A DNA stretch of 64,000 nucleotides from Limnospira fusiformis SAG 85.79 (lineage in GTDB: Bacteria; Cyanobacteriota; Cyanobacteriia; Cyanobacteriales; Microcoleaceae). Location of the stretch: assembly GCF_012516315.1 (NCBI RefSeq), contig NZ_CP051185.1, forward strand, positions 517,459-581,458, written 5' to 3'. Positions 1 through 9,333 of the stretch are shown here, in pieces (the stretch's first letter is position 1; every line of letters starts with the position of its first letter). Below the pieces are notes generated by a model, which made no database searches, was not told the origin of the DNA, and saw nothing but the letters and a program-made list of their open reading frames with translations. The position numbers were made by a program, and so were the translations under genes.

Positions 1-708
1 GATTGTTGGTAGGGTGAGTTTGGGGAGGGGAGTCGGGGGTGCTTTCCAGTCTCCAAAGCATCTCTGTATGTGGCTTAGGGCTTTCTCTAGGGTAATGCGT
101 CCCGCTAGGGAAATAATCAGATTATCTGGGCGAAAATAGGTCTGATGAAATTCCTGTAAGTCGGCGCGGGTAATTTGACTTACCGTTTCTTCGGTTCCGA
201 GGCTGGAAATAGCATAGGGATGGTTTTGATACATTCCCCGTCGTAGATGGTCGAAAGCTACGGAAAATGGTTGTTCTTTCTGGGCTCTAATACCTTGAAT
301 GGTGATGCGGCGTTCCAGTTCTATTTCCGCTTCGGGAAAAGATGGGGCGCGCAAGAGTTGGGCGACTAACTCCAAAATATCCTCAAAGTCACCAGAAACG
401 GTTTTGACACCGACGAGGAAATAGTCGGAGGAGGTGTCCGCGCTAACCCTCGCCCCAACTGACTCGACTCTTTCGGCAATTTCTAGGGATGACAGGCTTT
501 CTGTCCCTTTGGTCATGACGGCGGCGAGGAGGTGAGAGAGTCCGGCTTGGTGTGGTGGTTCCCAACGGGTCCCAGTCCTCAAAAATAAACGGGTCGCGAT
601 AATGTCCGCCGCCGGGTTTTCAGTGACTAACAGGATAATACCGTTATCTAAAACATAGCGATGAACGTTCTGGGTATCTGAGAATGATGGGGTTAGGGTT
701 TGAGTCAC
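1..708 (-). CDS. M16 (pitrilysin-like) peptidase family protein, 5' part, HxxEH degenerate
   Basis: The first 236 codons are in the window; the 3' end lies beyond base 1. The start is GTG at 708, because a TAG lies in the same frame just upstream and no ATG is available. The N-terminal M16 fold is recognisable: VLDNGIILLVTENPAADIIA, then RLFLRTGTRWEPP, then the segment that normally carries the zinc site. Active M16 enzymes have HxxEH there; this protein reads HLLAAVMTKGT, so only the first His remains and the catalytic Glu and second His are Ala. M16 proteins often act as pairs of one active and one inactive subunit, so I infer a non-catalytic partner. The active partner, if adjacent, would lie beyond the left edge. 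Confidence 0.85.
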   Translation of the reverse strand, partial: MTQTLTPSFSDTQNVHRYVLDNGIILLVTENPAADIIATRLFLRTGTRWEPPHQAGLSHLLAAVMTKGTESLSSLEIAERVESVGARVSADTSSDYFLVGVKTVSGDFEDILELVAQLLRAPSFPEAEIELERRITIQGIRAQKEQPFSVAFDHLRRGMYQNHPYAISSLGTEETVSQITRADLQEFHQTYFRPDNLIISLAGRITLEKALSHIQRCFGDWKAPPTPLPKLTLPTI

Positions 709-765
709 GGCTGCCTATGATGATGAAATGCGATCGCAGTTGATGCCAGGATCTTTTTTGACACT

Positions 766-787
766 CCCCGCGAGTCACGCGACGGGG
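766..787. repeat. IS200/IS605 right-end hairpin
   Basis: CCCCG at 766-770 pairs with CGGGG at 783-787. It lies 13 bases past the tnpB stop codon, where the right-end imperfect palindrome (and the 3' end of any guide RNA) is expected. Confidence 0.55.
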
Positions 788-799
788 ATTCTTGGTTCA

Positions 800-1760
800 T
801 CAACCGGACTTAACTGAGCAGGATTTTTCCAACCCAGCCAGAGGCCCGCTCTCCCCAAGCGTATAACTTCCCGTGTGCCCCACGGTAGTTAGTCCCAGGC
901 GCAGGATATTGATGGCCGCATTCACATCTCGGTCAGCCTCATAGCCGCAATGCGGACAGTGGTGGGTTCTGACTGAGAGTGCCTTCTTGACTCGTTGGCC
1001 GCAGCTTGAGCAATCCTGGCTCGTATATTGGGGAGGAACGGCAATCGTTACCTTCCCGTACTTCCTGCCAAAATACTCCAACCAACAGCGAAATATTGAC
1101 CATCCTGCATCACTAATCGACTTGGCTAGATGCCGATTGCGTACTAACCCTTTCACATTCAAGTCTGCCTTCGGCGCGCCGCTTCGCGTCTACGTAGGCA
1201 ACCAAATCGTTAGATTGGATGACGCAGTAGGCGATGCTCTTCGCCCACTCATTACGCTGCCTACTTACCCTTAAATGCTTCCGGGCGTATCGGTTCCTAG
1301 CCCTGTGATAGTTCCCGGACTGTGGTTTTGCCCCCTTGCGGTACTTTCTGGACTTCTCTCGATTGGCCTTGTTCAACCGCCTTTCAGACTTGCGATAGAA
1401 CTGCGGTGCTTCCACCACACTGCCATCAGAGGTTTTGTACTCCACCGAGCGGGAATGCTTTTTGAACCTGGGGAATCCTACGGGCTTAATGCCCTTTTTG
1501 CAGTTGTCGTAGAACCGACTGATTGAACTCCAGGCCCGTTCTGCTGAAGCCTGACGAGCCATGGAGTTGAGTTTCTTGGCAAAGGGAAACTCCTCAGCTA
1601 ACGCTTTGCAGAGTTTGCTAAGGTCGTATTTGCCGACATCTTGGCTATCCATCCAATAGCGCAACGCCTTATTACGGACAAACTGAGCCGTCCGTATAGC
1701 GTCGTCTATAGCGGTAGCCTGGGCAGGCTTTACCCGTGCTTTGAACTCAAGTACAATCAT
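800..1760 (-). pseudogene. tnpB: tnpB RNA-guided nuclease/transposase accessory, frame disrupted by a short insertion
   Basis: The N-terminal half (start ATG at 1760) and the C-terminal half (to 800) lie in different frames and meet at about 1162-1193. The N-terminal half has the TnpB helix-turn-helix/OrfB start (FKARVKPAQATAIDDAIR). The C-terminal half has the zinc ribbon (CSSCG...CPHCG) and the final RuvC Asp (DVNAAINIL). Around the break the family reads DLVAYEDLNVKGLVRN. Here the reading runs DLVAYVDAKRRAEGRL and leaves the frame because about 25 extra bases were inserted at 1167-1192. The product would lack the last RuvC residue and zinc ribbon, so the gene is dead unless the frame is restored. 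Apart from the insertion the sequence looks well preserved, which suggests a recent event. Confidence 0.85.
1167..1192. repeat. short palindrome-rich insertion inside tnpB (small dispersed repeat type)
   Basis: About 25-26 bases containing GGCGCGCC and the arms CTTCGGCG/CGCTTCG interrupt an otherwise continuous tnpB reading frame between the Tyr-Glu and Asp-Leu codons. On the minus strand it contains TAGACGCGAAGCGGC. This matches the style of the very small dispersed repeats described in Nostoc-type cyanobacteria (GTAGACGCGAAGCGG-like). The family assignment is from memory; the insertion itself is directly visible. Confidence 0.65.
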
Positions 1761-1793
1761 TTTCCCTTATATTAGCATATCTGGCGCAAGAAT

Positions 1794-1841
1794 GCGGCTA
1801 AAGCCGCCGTTGCTTTTCATCCCTGGGCTAAAGCCACAGGG
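1794..1841. repeat. IS left-end hairpins upstream of tnpB
   Basis: Two stems lie in tandem: GCGGC-taaa-GCCGC at 1794-1807, and CCCTGGGCT-aa-AGCCACAGGG at 1821-1841. They sit 30-80 bases upstream of the tnpB start, the position of subterminal left-end hairpins in IS200/IS605 elements. Confidence 0.5.
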
Positions 1842-1922
1842 CTTTCAAGCTATCGTCTATTCACGTAACACAAAATTAGGAGATTTCAGAAGTGGTGATA
1901 GTCGTTCCATGATAACAACTGC

Positions 1923-2729
1923 TCATTTTTTGGTGATCTGATCAAGGCGATCGCTTAGGAGTTGGTGACTGGGACTGAATAGGGCTAACCAGGCTAGTAT
2001 GACGACTCCGAGAGTTCCGAGGGCGCTGGCGGAGGCGATCGCAAAGATAATCACAATCTGATAGCGTACAGCATCAAGGGGGCTGGCTCCGGCTAAAATT
2101 TGACCAGTCATCATACCGGGTAAACTAACTACACCCATAACCATCATAGAGTTAATCATAGGTATCATGCCGGTTCGGACTGCGGTCTGAATTTGTTTAT
2201 GGCTGGCTTCCCACCTGGTAGCACCTAGGGCGAGTAGGGTTTCAATGCCATTACGGTTACTGACGACTCCTTCCATAAACCTGTCTAAGCCTAAAGAAAT
2301 TCCGTTTAATGTGTTTCCGAGGATCATTCCCAACAGAGGGATTAAATATTGGGGATTGTACCAAGGTTGTACTTGAATGATGCCGATGACTGATAGGTTG
2401 GTGATTAAAAGGGCTGATACTAATACTGACAGTAAACTCCGCCAATAGATTCCCGCAAAACGGCGCGATGTTCGGTTTACTGCTGATATTCCGGCTATGG
2501 CTGCCATTAATAGGGCGATCGCTAATACTACCCAGGGGTTATCCAGGGCGAATAACCATTCTAAGATATAGCCCACCAACAATAATTGTACTACGCAACG
2601 CAGTGAGGCTATGGCGAGGGAGCGTTCTAAGCCTAGGCGTAATTGTACGGATAGGGCGACGTTGATGATAATTAATAAAACTGATGCGCCTAGTTGTCCA
2701 TAACTGAGGGAAAGGTAATCATCCGACAT
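1923..2729 (-). CDS. fetB: FetB-type ABC transporter permease (UPF0014)
   Basis: A hydrophobic protein of about 268 residues with roughly seven membrane segments and the conserved UPF0014 core (RCVVQLLLVGYILE near the N-terminus; IPLLGMILGNTLNGISLGL; ALGATRWEA; GMIPMINSMMVMGVVSLPGMMTGQI split across the third quarter). FetAB in E. coli is an ABC exporter linked to iron export and peroxide resistance; substrate here is inferred. A longer start at 2804 exists, but the ATG at 2729 (MSDDYLSLS) is preferred: it overlaps the upstream ATPase stop by 11 bases and matches the usual family N-terminus. It forms an operon with the ATPase gene. Confidence 0.88.
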   Translation of the reverse strand: MSDDYLSLSYGQLGASVLLIIINVALSVQLRLGLERSLAIASLRCVVQLLLVGYILEWLFALDNPWVVLAIALLMAAIAGISAVNRTSRRFAGIYWRSLLSVLVSALLITNLSVIGIIQVQPWYNPQYLIPLLGMILGNTLNGISLGLDRFMEGVVSNRNGIETLLALGATRWEASHKQIQTAVRTGMIPMINSMMVMGVVSLPGMMTGQILAGASPLDAVRYQIVIIFAIASASALGTLGVVILAWLALFSPSHQLLSDRLDQITKK

Positions 2730-3396
2730 ATTCAGAAAGGATAAGTTGTTGATTGGTAACTCGTTGAATTTGCTGGGGGTCGTGGCTAGTCCAAATACAA
2801 GCACGTTGAGGGTTCGCCGCCAACCAGGAGGCGATCGCCTTTTCCACTTTTTGGGTGGTGTCCGGGTCTAAAGATGCTGTACATTCGTCTAATAATAAAA
2901 GGGTGGGTTCTAGTTGTAGCGATCGGATAATTGCCACAATTTGACTTTCTCCCCCTGATAGGTTGGCGGCGGGTTGGTAGAGAAACTCCGGGTGTCGGTT
3001 GAAGGTTTCGAGTAGGTCTCGGACTCGGTGAGGGTCATAGCGACGGTGGGAGTTAACCGCCAGTTGATAGACTGCCTTTAGGTTGGCTTCTACGCTACCC
3101 TCGAACATGATGGGGCGTTGATGTAGGTAAATGACTTGTGAGCGGTACAGGGGCAAATTCCAGGCGCTCAGGGAGCGATCTAAATATCTGATTTCTCCTT
3201 CCCCTAGGGGGTCAAGGCAGGCGATCGCTCTCAATAATAAACTTTTTCCGGTTCCCGTCGCACCGACCAAGCCTAATTGTATGCCCGGTTCTAGTTCAAA
3301 CGATAAACCACGCCATAGCCACCTGGCTGCTTGCTCTGTGGTTTGGGAAGGTTGTATTTTTTGACAGCCGATTTTGATGGCTTCCAGAATTGCCAT
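2719..3396 (-). CDS. fetA: FetA-type ABC transporter ATP-binding protein
   Basis: A 225-residue ABC ATPase. Walker A is GATGTGKS (about residue 45), the signature is LSGGESQ, Walker B is LLLLDECTASLD, and the switch His is in WTSHD. The length fits a single stand-alone nucleotide-binding domain. The gene overlaps the following permease gene, indicating translational coupling and a two-component half-transporter (FetA2FetB2). The start ATG at 3396 gives the usual ABC N-terminus. No dedicated regulator is adjacent. Confidence 0.9.
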   Translation of the reverse strand: MAILEAIKIGCQKIQPSQTTEQAARWLWRGLSFELEPGIQLGLVGATGTGKSLLLRAIACLDPLGEGEIRYLDRSLSAWNLPLYRSQVIYLHQRPIMFEGSVEANLKAVYQLAVNSHRRYDPHRVRDLLETFNRHPEFLYQPAANLSGGESQIVAIIRSLQLEPTLLLLDECTASLDPDTTQKVEKAIASWLAANPQRACIWTSHDPQQIQRVTNQQLILSEYVG

Positions 3397-3581
3397 TGCT
3401 CAACACCAACAAGGTTGTCTCTGGCTAACTGTTCGGTTCAACAGATGTAACCAGAGATAATTGATAGTTCCTAATTATTCCTGGGGATGGGTAAACTGTC
3501 AACTATTGGTCTCTAGGCAGAAGATTGGGCAGATTTTGGTATGGGGTTGCTACTATCTATTATATGATAGACTGAATTAAA

Positions 3582-5534
3582 ATGAATCACCATAAAATGA
3601 AGTTTGTTGCAGCGTTTAGTAGTTGCTTAATTATATCTATGCAGTTAGGGGTGTATGCTGCCCCGGCTACAACTACAGAGAATCTAGTTAGGGTGGGGAT
3701 ATATGAAAATAAACCCAAGATTTTTATTGATGAAACTGGTAAACCTGCGGGGTTCTGGGTAGATTTACTTAACCCTATAGCAAGGAGGCAAAATTGGCAG
3801 TTGCAGTATATCCCCTGTGAGTGGAATCAATGCCTAGAATTACTGGAGGAAGGACAACTTGATTTAATGGTAGATGTGGCTCACTCAGAAGAACGCGATC
3901 GCCGTTTTAACTTTAACCAAGAAGTTGTTTTACACGCTGCTGATGGCAGTTATTTATATGTGACTACCTCCCGTGAAATATTGCTAGGATATACCCCAGA
4001 GGAACTGATTGCCAAAAATCCCACTGATATTTTACAACCAGACCAATTATATCCGGTATCTCTGGAATCTTCCCTAAATATTTTACCGGGAATATCTCGT
4101 CCAATAATTTATCGAATCCGCCAAAAAAATGGACAATATATCTGGTTAGAAACTCTCACCAAAGTGATTTTAGATGACCAAGGAGAGGTCAGACATTTAC
4201 AGAGTACATCTAGGGATATTAGCGATCGCATTCAAGCAGAAGAACAGTTAAAATATGATGCCCTCCATGATGGCTTAACCGGACTTCCCAACCGGAATCA
4301 CCTAATGGCGCGCCTAGACATGGCTTTAAAGCGAGCTAAAAATAATCCTAATTTGCAGTTAGCCATCCTGTTTTGAGATTTAGATAATTTCAAGGTTGTC
4401 AATGATAGCTTAGGTCATTTAATTGGCGATAAAATGCTGTCATTAGTGGCAAAAATCATCCAAAATCTAGTCAGAGACACTGATTTATTGGCGCGTTTAG
4501 GAGGGGATGAATTTGTGATTGTCTTAGAAGATTTAGAGGCGACCAATGAGGCGACAAGGGTAGCGGAACGAATTTTAGAAAGTCTGCGATCGTCACCTTT
4601 ACAAGTAGGGAAAAGAGACGTATTTGTGAATAGTAGTATTGGCATAGTTGTGCGGACAAACCGCCACGAAAAAGCCGAAGATTTACTCAGGGATGCCGAT
4701 TTAGCCATGTATCGAGCCAAACATGAAGGACGGGGGAGATATGCTATCTTTGACCCGCTGATGCACTTCCAAGCTGTCCAACAAATGCACCTAGAAAATG
4801 ACCTCCGCAAAGCCATAGAAAACAATCAGTTAGTTTTATATTATCAACCTATTGTAAATATCAAAAACCAGAGGATTCAGGGATTAGAAGCGCTGGTACG
4901 TTGGCAGCATCCGGAAAGGGGTCTTTTAGCTCCTGGTCACTTCATTAACATTGCCGAAAACACTGGTTTAATCATACCTATAGGGAGATGGTTATTACAC
5001 ACAGCTTGTCAACAATTAGCCGAGTGGGAAAATCAATTTCCCCACCATTTTTTAAAGATGAGTGTGAATCTTTCCGTTAAACAATTAGATATTTTTTTAC
5101 TAGAACAACTTGACGAAGTGCTAAATAATTATAATTTGAAACAGAATAGCTTAGTCCTGGAAATTACCGAGAGTATGCTAGTGGCTAATATTGAAAAAAC
5201 CTGTGATTTACTCAACCAAATTAAAGCCAAAGGTATTGGTTTAAGTATTGATGACTTTGGCACAGGTTATTCTTCCCTTAGCTATTTGCATCAGTTACCT
5301 GTTAATAGTCTCAAAATTGACCGTTCTTTTGTCAGTCCCGCCAATTTGAGTGACCGCCACCAGGTGATTGCCAAATCCATTATAGCTTTAAGTAAATTAC
5401 TGAAACTTCATGTAATTGCTGAAGGTGTGGAAACACCCGAACAATTCCACTGGCTGAAAAAACTCGGTTGTGAAGCCGCCCAAGGTTATTTATTTTCTCG
5501 ACCTGTTCCGGCTAGTGACATCACGGAGTTATGA
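3582..5534 (+). pseudogene. SBP-PAS-GGDEF-EAL cyclic-di-GMP protein interrupted by an in-frame TGA
   Basis: In order: a signal peptide (to about residue 26), the first half of a solute-binding domain (RVGIYENKPKIFIDETGKPA), a PAS domain entered abruptly at LHAADGSYLYV, a GGDEF domain (LARLGGDEFVIVLED) and an EAL domain (LEALVRWQHP, IDDFGTGYSSL, AEGVETPEQ). A TGA at 4374-4376 falls in the GGDEF domain, and the same frame continues as DLDNFKVVNDSLGH, so one base change (for example TTA or TTG to TGA) explains it. The second half of the binding domain and the expected membrane segment are missing, which suggests an earlier internal deletion. ATG codons downstream of the TGA (for example 4434) could still give a separate EAL-containing fragment. 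The TGA could also be a sequencing error. Confidence 0.82.
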
Positions 5535-5574
5535 TCTCAAAAATTATTGTGTATTCCTGAGAGTAAATATTCTG

Positions 5575-7821
5575 ATGAATTTAGCAAATAATCACCTGTT
5601 TAATTTTCTGCTGAAATTTGAAAAAAATATCGAAGCATACCGAGGTATTCGCGCGGGTATAGCTTTAGCAGTTCCCCTAGTAATCGGTCGGTTAATGGGT
5701 TATCCAGAGACGGGATTTTATATAGGTTTGACAGGGGTATTTTTTATTTTAGGGGCGGTGGGTGGCCCTTATAAAATTCGGGCAAAAACAGCGATCGCTA
5801 CCCTGTTAGCAGGTCTTTTAGCTATTGGTTTGGGAACTTTGGTATCCCATATTATTTGGCTAAAATTACTGATGACCTTTTTGTGGATGTTTGCGGTAGG
5901 ATATGCTGCAGTTTACGGACATCCTGGGATAATGACGGGAATTGTGACTGGGATTTTATTTCTGTTTACTATTCATACTCCCCCAGGAGATATCATAGTA
6001 GCCGGAGAAAGGATGTTGATTGGTTTGGTGGGAGGAATTTGGGCGATCGCTTTATGGTTCATTTTTTGGCCCCTACAACCTTATCTCCCCCTCAAAAAAG
6101 CCATAGCTGACTGTTATACGGCGATCGCTGATTATATACAAGTAGTTTTAAGTAATTCTACCAGTCTATCTGTCTCCGAATTACAGCAAGTTAAAGGATG
6201 GCGAGAAAAACTACAACTGGCTAAAGATGCTTTAGTCATCAACCGCCAAGGTCGCCGAGGTACTTCCGAAATCGGACAAGCTGCAGTCATCTTGATTCAA
6301 GATATTGAATACTTGATGACCGCTATCTCTACCTTAATTAAGTTATCGGGAATCCATCGACAAAATTCCGAAAATATCACCGTAAAAATATTGTTAAATG
6401 AGGCTTTTAAAGAAATAGTCATTAACCTGGAAAATTTAGTCCAAAAAATCCGCAATCAACCAGCTAAATTCAACTGTGATCGTCTCAAACAAATTACCCA
6501 AGCCCTAGATGAACAACAATCTTTTCAACGTCAAACTATTGGTAATCAGGTAGATGCTTATGTGAGTTTAATTTCTCTTGTCCGGTTAGTCGAAGCCTTA
6601 AATAGGTTGATTTCTCTACTGGAAAGAACCTATTTAGTCGTCGAGGAAATGAAACCCACTACTATTCCAGGAGAAAATAACTCGGAATTATCCGAAATAA
6701 CTATATTGTTAGAAAAAGGTGATCAACCCTGGTTTCAACCTCTGTTAGATAACTTGAGTTTCGATTCTGCTATCTTCCGTCATGGACTCAGACTAGCTAT
6801 TGCTACATCAGTAGCAGTGGCGATCGCTACTATTGAATCTATCCCCAGAGGCTTCTGGATTAGTTTAACTGTATTATTGGTTTTACAGCATGATTTTGGT
6901 AGCACATTTCGCCGCTTTTTTCAACGAATTTTAGGCACAGTTTTGGGTGCGTTAATGACCCCTATATTAACTGTGTTTATTTACACCCAAGCAGGCTTAG
7001 AAGCCATTGCTATTGTGTCCGTTTCCGTGGCTTTCTCCTTACTCAGGTTTAACTATGGAGTAGCCGTTTTTTTGATTACTGTATATGCTGTAACTCTCGA
7101 ACAAAGCCGAACTTTTGAGAATGCTTGGATCGCGACTCTGCGAGTGATTGCTACTTTAATTGGTTCTGGGTTAGCTTTTATGGCTGCATTCTTTCTATTT
7201 CGCGATCGCCAGGAACAACAATTCTGGAGACTAGCCACTAATGCTATTAGCTGTAGTCGGGATTATTTCCAGATAGTCATGATGTCTTACTTGTCTAATA
7301 AATCTCCCGATTATCAGGCTATCAATAAACAGCGCCACCAGAATAGACTCGCTCAATTTAACGCCCAAATTTCTCTACAAAAACTCATTGATGACCCGCA
7401 AACTTCCCAACTCCAAATTGAAATAGCTTTAACTCTGATGACTAACTTAACTCGGTTCAGTCGCGCTATCACTGTTCTAATTGACCAATTAAATGATTTT
7501 AGTGGTACAGACCCTCACCCAGAATTAGAAACCTTTGTCAGTCGCATTGATTTGGGGTTGTCACAATTGGAAACTTCCCTAAAATCTCAAAGTCCTCTCC
7601 CCCCTATTCCCGATACAGTTACGCCATCGCAACAGTTTCAGCTTTACCTCAAGGGTCTACAACAAAAACGCTTAATCGAATTTGCTAACCGCGAAGATGA
7701 AACCCCCACCCGTCAAGTTTTACTGGACTATAGTATTGTGGCTTTAGAAATAGAGGAAATGGCAGATTATCTACAGGGTATGTATCACGCCGTTTCTCAA
7801 TTGTCATGGCGATCGCAATAG
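5575..7821 (+). CDS. FUSC-family (aromatic acid exporter-like) inner membrane protein
   Basis: A 748-residue protein with two hydrophobic blocks of several membrane segments each (about residues 20-170 and 405-540), each followed by a long soluble region. This duplicated layout is characteristic of FUSC/YccS/AaeB-like proteins. The motif RAGIALAVPLVIGRLMGYPE begins the first block and FRHGLRLAIATSVAVAIAT the second. Relatives export aromatic acids or similar compounds; the substrate here is unknown. The reading frame opens at 5470, inside the preceding EAL gene; ATG 5575 is chosen because it lies after that gene and starts just before the conserved block. The 3' end (7597-7821) is the source of the tandem array that follows. 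Confidence 0.85.
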   Translation: MNLANNHLFNFLLKFEKNIEAYRGIRAGIALAVPLVIGRLMGYPETGFYIGLTGVFFILGAVGGPYKIRAKTAIATLLAGLLAIGLGTLVSHIIWLKLLMTFLWMFAVGYAAVYGHPGIMTGIVTGILFLFTIHTPPGDIIVAGERMLIGLVGGIWAIALWFIFWPLQPYLPLKKAIADCYTAIADYIQVVLSNSTSLSVSELQQVKGWREKLQLAKDALVINRQGRRGTSEIGQAAVILIQDIEYLMTAISTLIKLSGIHRQNSENITVKILLNEAFKEIVINLENLVQKIRNQPAKFNCDRLKQITQALDEQQSFQRQTIGNQVDAYVSLISLVRLVEALNRLISLLERTYLVVEEMKPTTIPGENNSELSEITILLEKGDQPWFQPLLDNLSFDSAIFRHGLRLAIATSVAVAIATIESIPRGFWISLTVLLVLQHDFGSTFRRFFQRILGTVLGALMTPILTVFIYTQAGLEAIAIVSVSVAFSLLRFNYGVAVFLITVYAVTLEQSRTFENAWIATLRVIATLIGSGLAFMAAFFLFRDRQEQQFWRLATNAISCSRDYFQIVMMSYLSNKSPDYQAINKQRHQNRLAQFNAQISLQKLIDDPQTSQLQIEIALTLMTNLTRFSRAITVLIDQLNDFSGTDPHPELETFVSRIDLGLSQLETSLKSQSPLPPIPDTVTPSQQFQLYLKGLQQKRLIEFANREDETPTRQVLLDYSIVALEIEEMADYLQGMYHAVSQLSWRSQ

Positions 7822-8385
7822 TTTCAGGTTGACCTCAAGGGTCTACCACAAAAACCCCTCCCCCCTATTCCCAATACAGTTACGCCATCGCAATAGTTTC
7901 AGGTTGACCCCAAGGGTCTACCACAAAAACCTCTCCCCCCTATTCCCAATACAGTTACGCCATCGCAATAGTTTCAGGTTGACCCCAAGGGTCTACCACA
8001 AAAACCTCTCCCCCCTATTCCCAATACAGTTACGCCATCGCAATAGTTTCAGGTTGACCCCAAGGGTCTACCACAAAAACCTCTCCCCCCTATTCCCAAT
8101 ACATTTAGGCGATCGCAATAGTTTCAGGTTGACCCCAAGGGTCTACCACAAAAACCTCTCCCCCCTATTCCCAATACATTTAGGCGATCGCAATAGTTTC
8201 AGGTTGACCCCAAGGGTCTACCACAAAAACCTCTCCCCCCTATTCCCAATACATTTAGGCGATCGCAATAGTTTCAGGTTGACCCCAAGGGTCTACCACA
8301 AAAACCTCTCCCCCCTATTCCCAATACATTTAGGCGATCGCAATAGTTTCAGGTTGACCCCAAGGGTCTACCACAAAAACCCTTA
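7821..8385. repeat. 75-bp tandem repeat array derived from the FUSC gene 3' end
   Basis: The start 'gtttcaggttga' recurs at 7821, 7896, 7971, 8046, 8121, 8196, 8271 and 8346, exactly 75 bases apart: seven full units and a partial eighth. The unit corresponds to 7597-7671 inside the FUSC coding sequence. Units 1-3 carry 'ttacgccatcgc'; units 4-7 carry 'tttaggcgatcgc', so a HIP1 octamer has appeared and spread by homogenisation. Because 75 is a multiple of three the FUSC frame is kept throughout, but each unit has CAA-TAG where the gene has CAA-CAG. Confidence 0.97.
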
Positions 8386-8532
8386 ATCGAATTGGCGAAC
8401 CGCGAAGATGAAACCCCCACCCGTCAAGTTTTACTGGACTATAGTATTGTGGCTTTAGAAATAGAGGAAATGGCAGATTATCTACAGGGTATGTATCACG
8501 CCGTTTCTCAATTGTCATGGCGATCGCTATAG
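8346..8532 (+). pseudogene. duplicated FUSC C-terminal fragment
   Basis: Bases 8346-8532 repeat 7635-7821 with few changes (offset 711 bases), including the terminal WRS and TAG codons. The offset is divisible by three, so the fragment is in the same frame as the FUSC gene but separated from it by eight TAG codons. It has no start codon of its own in a plausible position, so it is an untranslated duplicate unless amber readthrough occurs. Confidence 0.85.
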
Positions 8533-8718
8533 CTACGGGAGGAATTGACATAGTTAGATTTTCCCGCTAGGTATCAAGACAATCGCGGGTATCAATACCT
8601 ATAAAATCACCAAATTTCTACCTTATGATAGATACAAAATAGCCCATAATTTGTGATTCTAAATGATAGATAAACTTATTTTTTGTCTACAATTGCAGTT
8701 AATTTAATGGGTTTTTTG

Positions 8719-9168
8719 ATGAAACGATTGTCTGATTTTATGAAGTCTCTGAGATTAGATCATTTGGTGACGGTGTTAATGGCGGTGACTTTACTATTGG
8801 TGACAGCAGCTTGTAGCAACACTGAAACTGCTAGTTACAATAATTCACAAGCGGATCAGTATCAGGAAGATGTAGCAGAAAACTTGAGTGATTTTCGTCA
8901 GGAACTTGAAGACCTAGCCGCAGAAGTACAGACTAAGGTGGAAGAGGCTGCGGGTGTAGTTAAGGAAGAAGGTGGAGATATGACTAAGGAAGCCAAGCGA
9001 CAATTAGAAGATGCTGCTGATGTAGTTAAGCAGGAAGGTGGAGATATGACTAAGGAAGCCAAACGACAATTAGAAGATGCTACCGATGTGGTTAAGGAAA
9101 AGGTGGGAGAGGCTAAAAAGTCTGCACAACGGACTATTGAGGATGTTTCTGATGCGGCGGATAGCTAA
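8719..9168 (+). CDS. repeat-containing amphipathic lipoprotein
   Basis: A 149-residue protein with a lipoprotein signal peptide: a charged start (MKRLSDFMKSLRLD), a hydrophobic stretch, and the lipobox LVTAAC at about residue 32. The mature part is almost wholly charged helix, with a 21-residue tandem repeat (core EGGDMTKEAKRQLEDAADVV) present twice plus a degenerate third copy. This recalls LEA/apolipoprotein-like or CsbD-like stress proteins, but I do not assign a family. ATG 8719 is preferred over 8683 because it places the charged residues directly before the hydrophobic core. It is predicted to be anchored to a membrane on the periplasmic side. Confidence 0.75.
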   Translation: MKRLSDFMKSLRLDHLVTVLMAVTLLLVTAACSNTETASYNNSQADQYQEDVAENLSDFRQELEDLAAEVQTKVEEAAGVVKEEGGDMTKEAKRQLEDAADVVKQEGGDMTKEAKRQLEDATDVVKEKVGEAKKSAQRTIEDVSDAADS

Positions 9169-9333
9169 TATAGTGGGCTAAAATACTTATAGCCTAGTGA
9201 ATCTGTTTGTCCGCCACTAAAACTCAATCACTTGTGATACAATTGGAGGGTGATGTAATTCTCTCCTTGTTTTCCAAGTTACTCCTCATTTATCCTCAAG
9301 TTAGGGTGAGTGAGGGGCTTTAATCTCTATAGG

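Larger units (their letters stand above)
760..1850 (-). mobile_element. TnpB-only insertion sequence (IS200/IS605 family, IS1341-type)
   Basis: A single tnpB-type gene on the minus strand is bounded by subterminal hairpins of the kind that mark IS200/IS605 ends: a CCCCG/CGGGG stem at 766-787 beyond the tnpB 3' end, and two stems at 1794-1841 upstream of its start. There is no Y1 transposase tnpA, so the element could only move if tnpA were supplied in trans. The exact ends are not determined, since IS605 elements make no target duplication. In this family the right end also gives rise to the guide (omega/reRNA) RNA of TnpB. The tnpB gene is disrupted. Confidence 0.75.

Noticed and set aside
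7829..8386. A 185-codon open frame of 25-residue repeats (RVYHKNLSPLF)
   Set aside because: It is a shadow frame of the 75-bp nucleotide repeat. The repeat derives from the FUSC frame, and no start, ribosome-binding site or recognisable composition supports translation.
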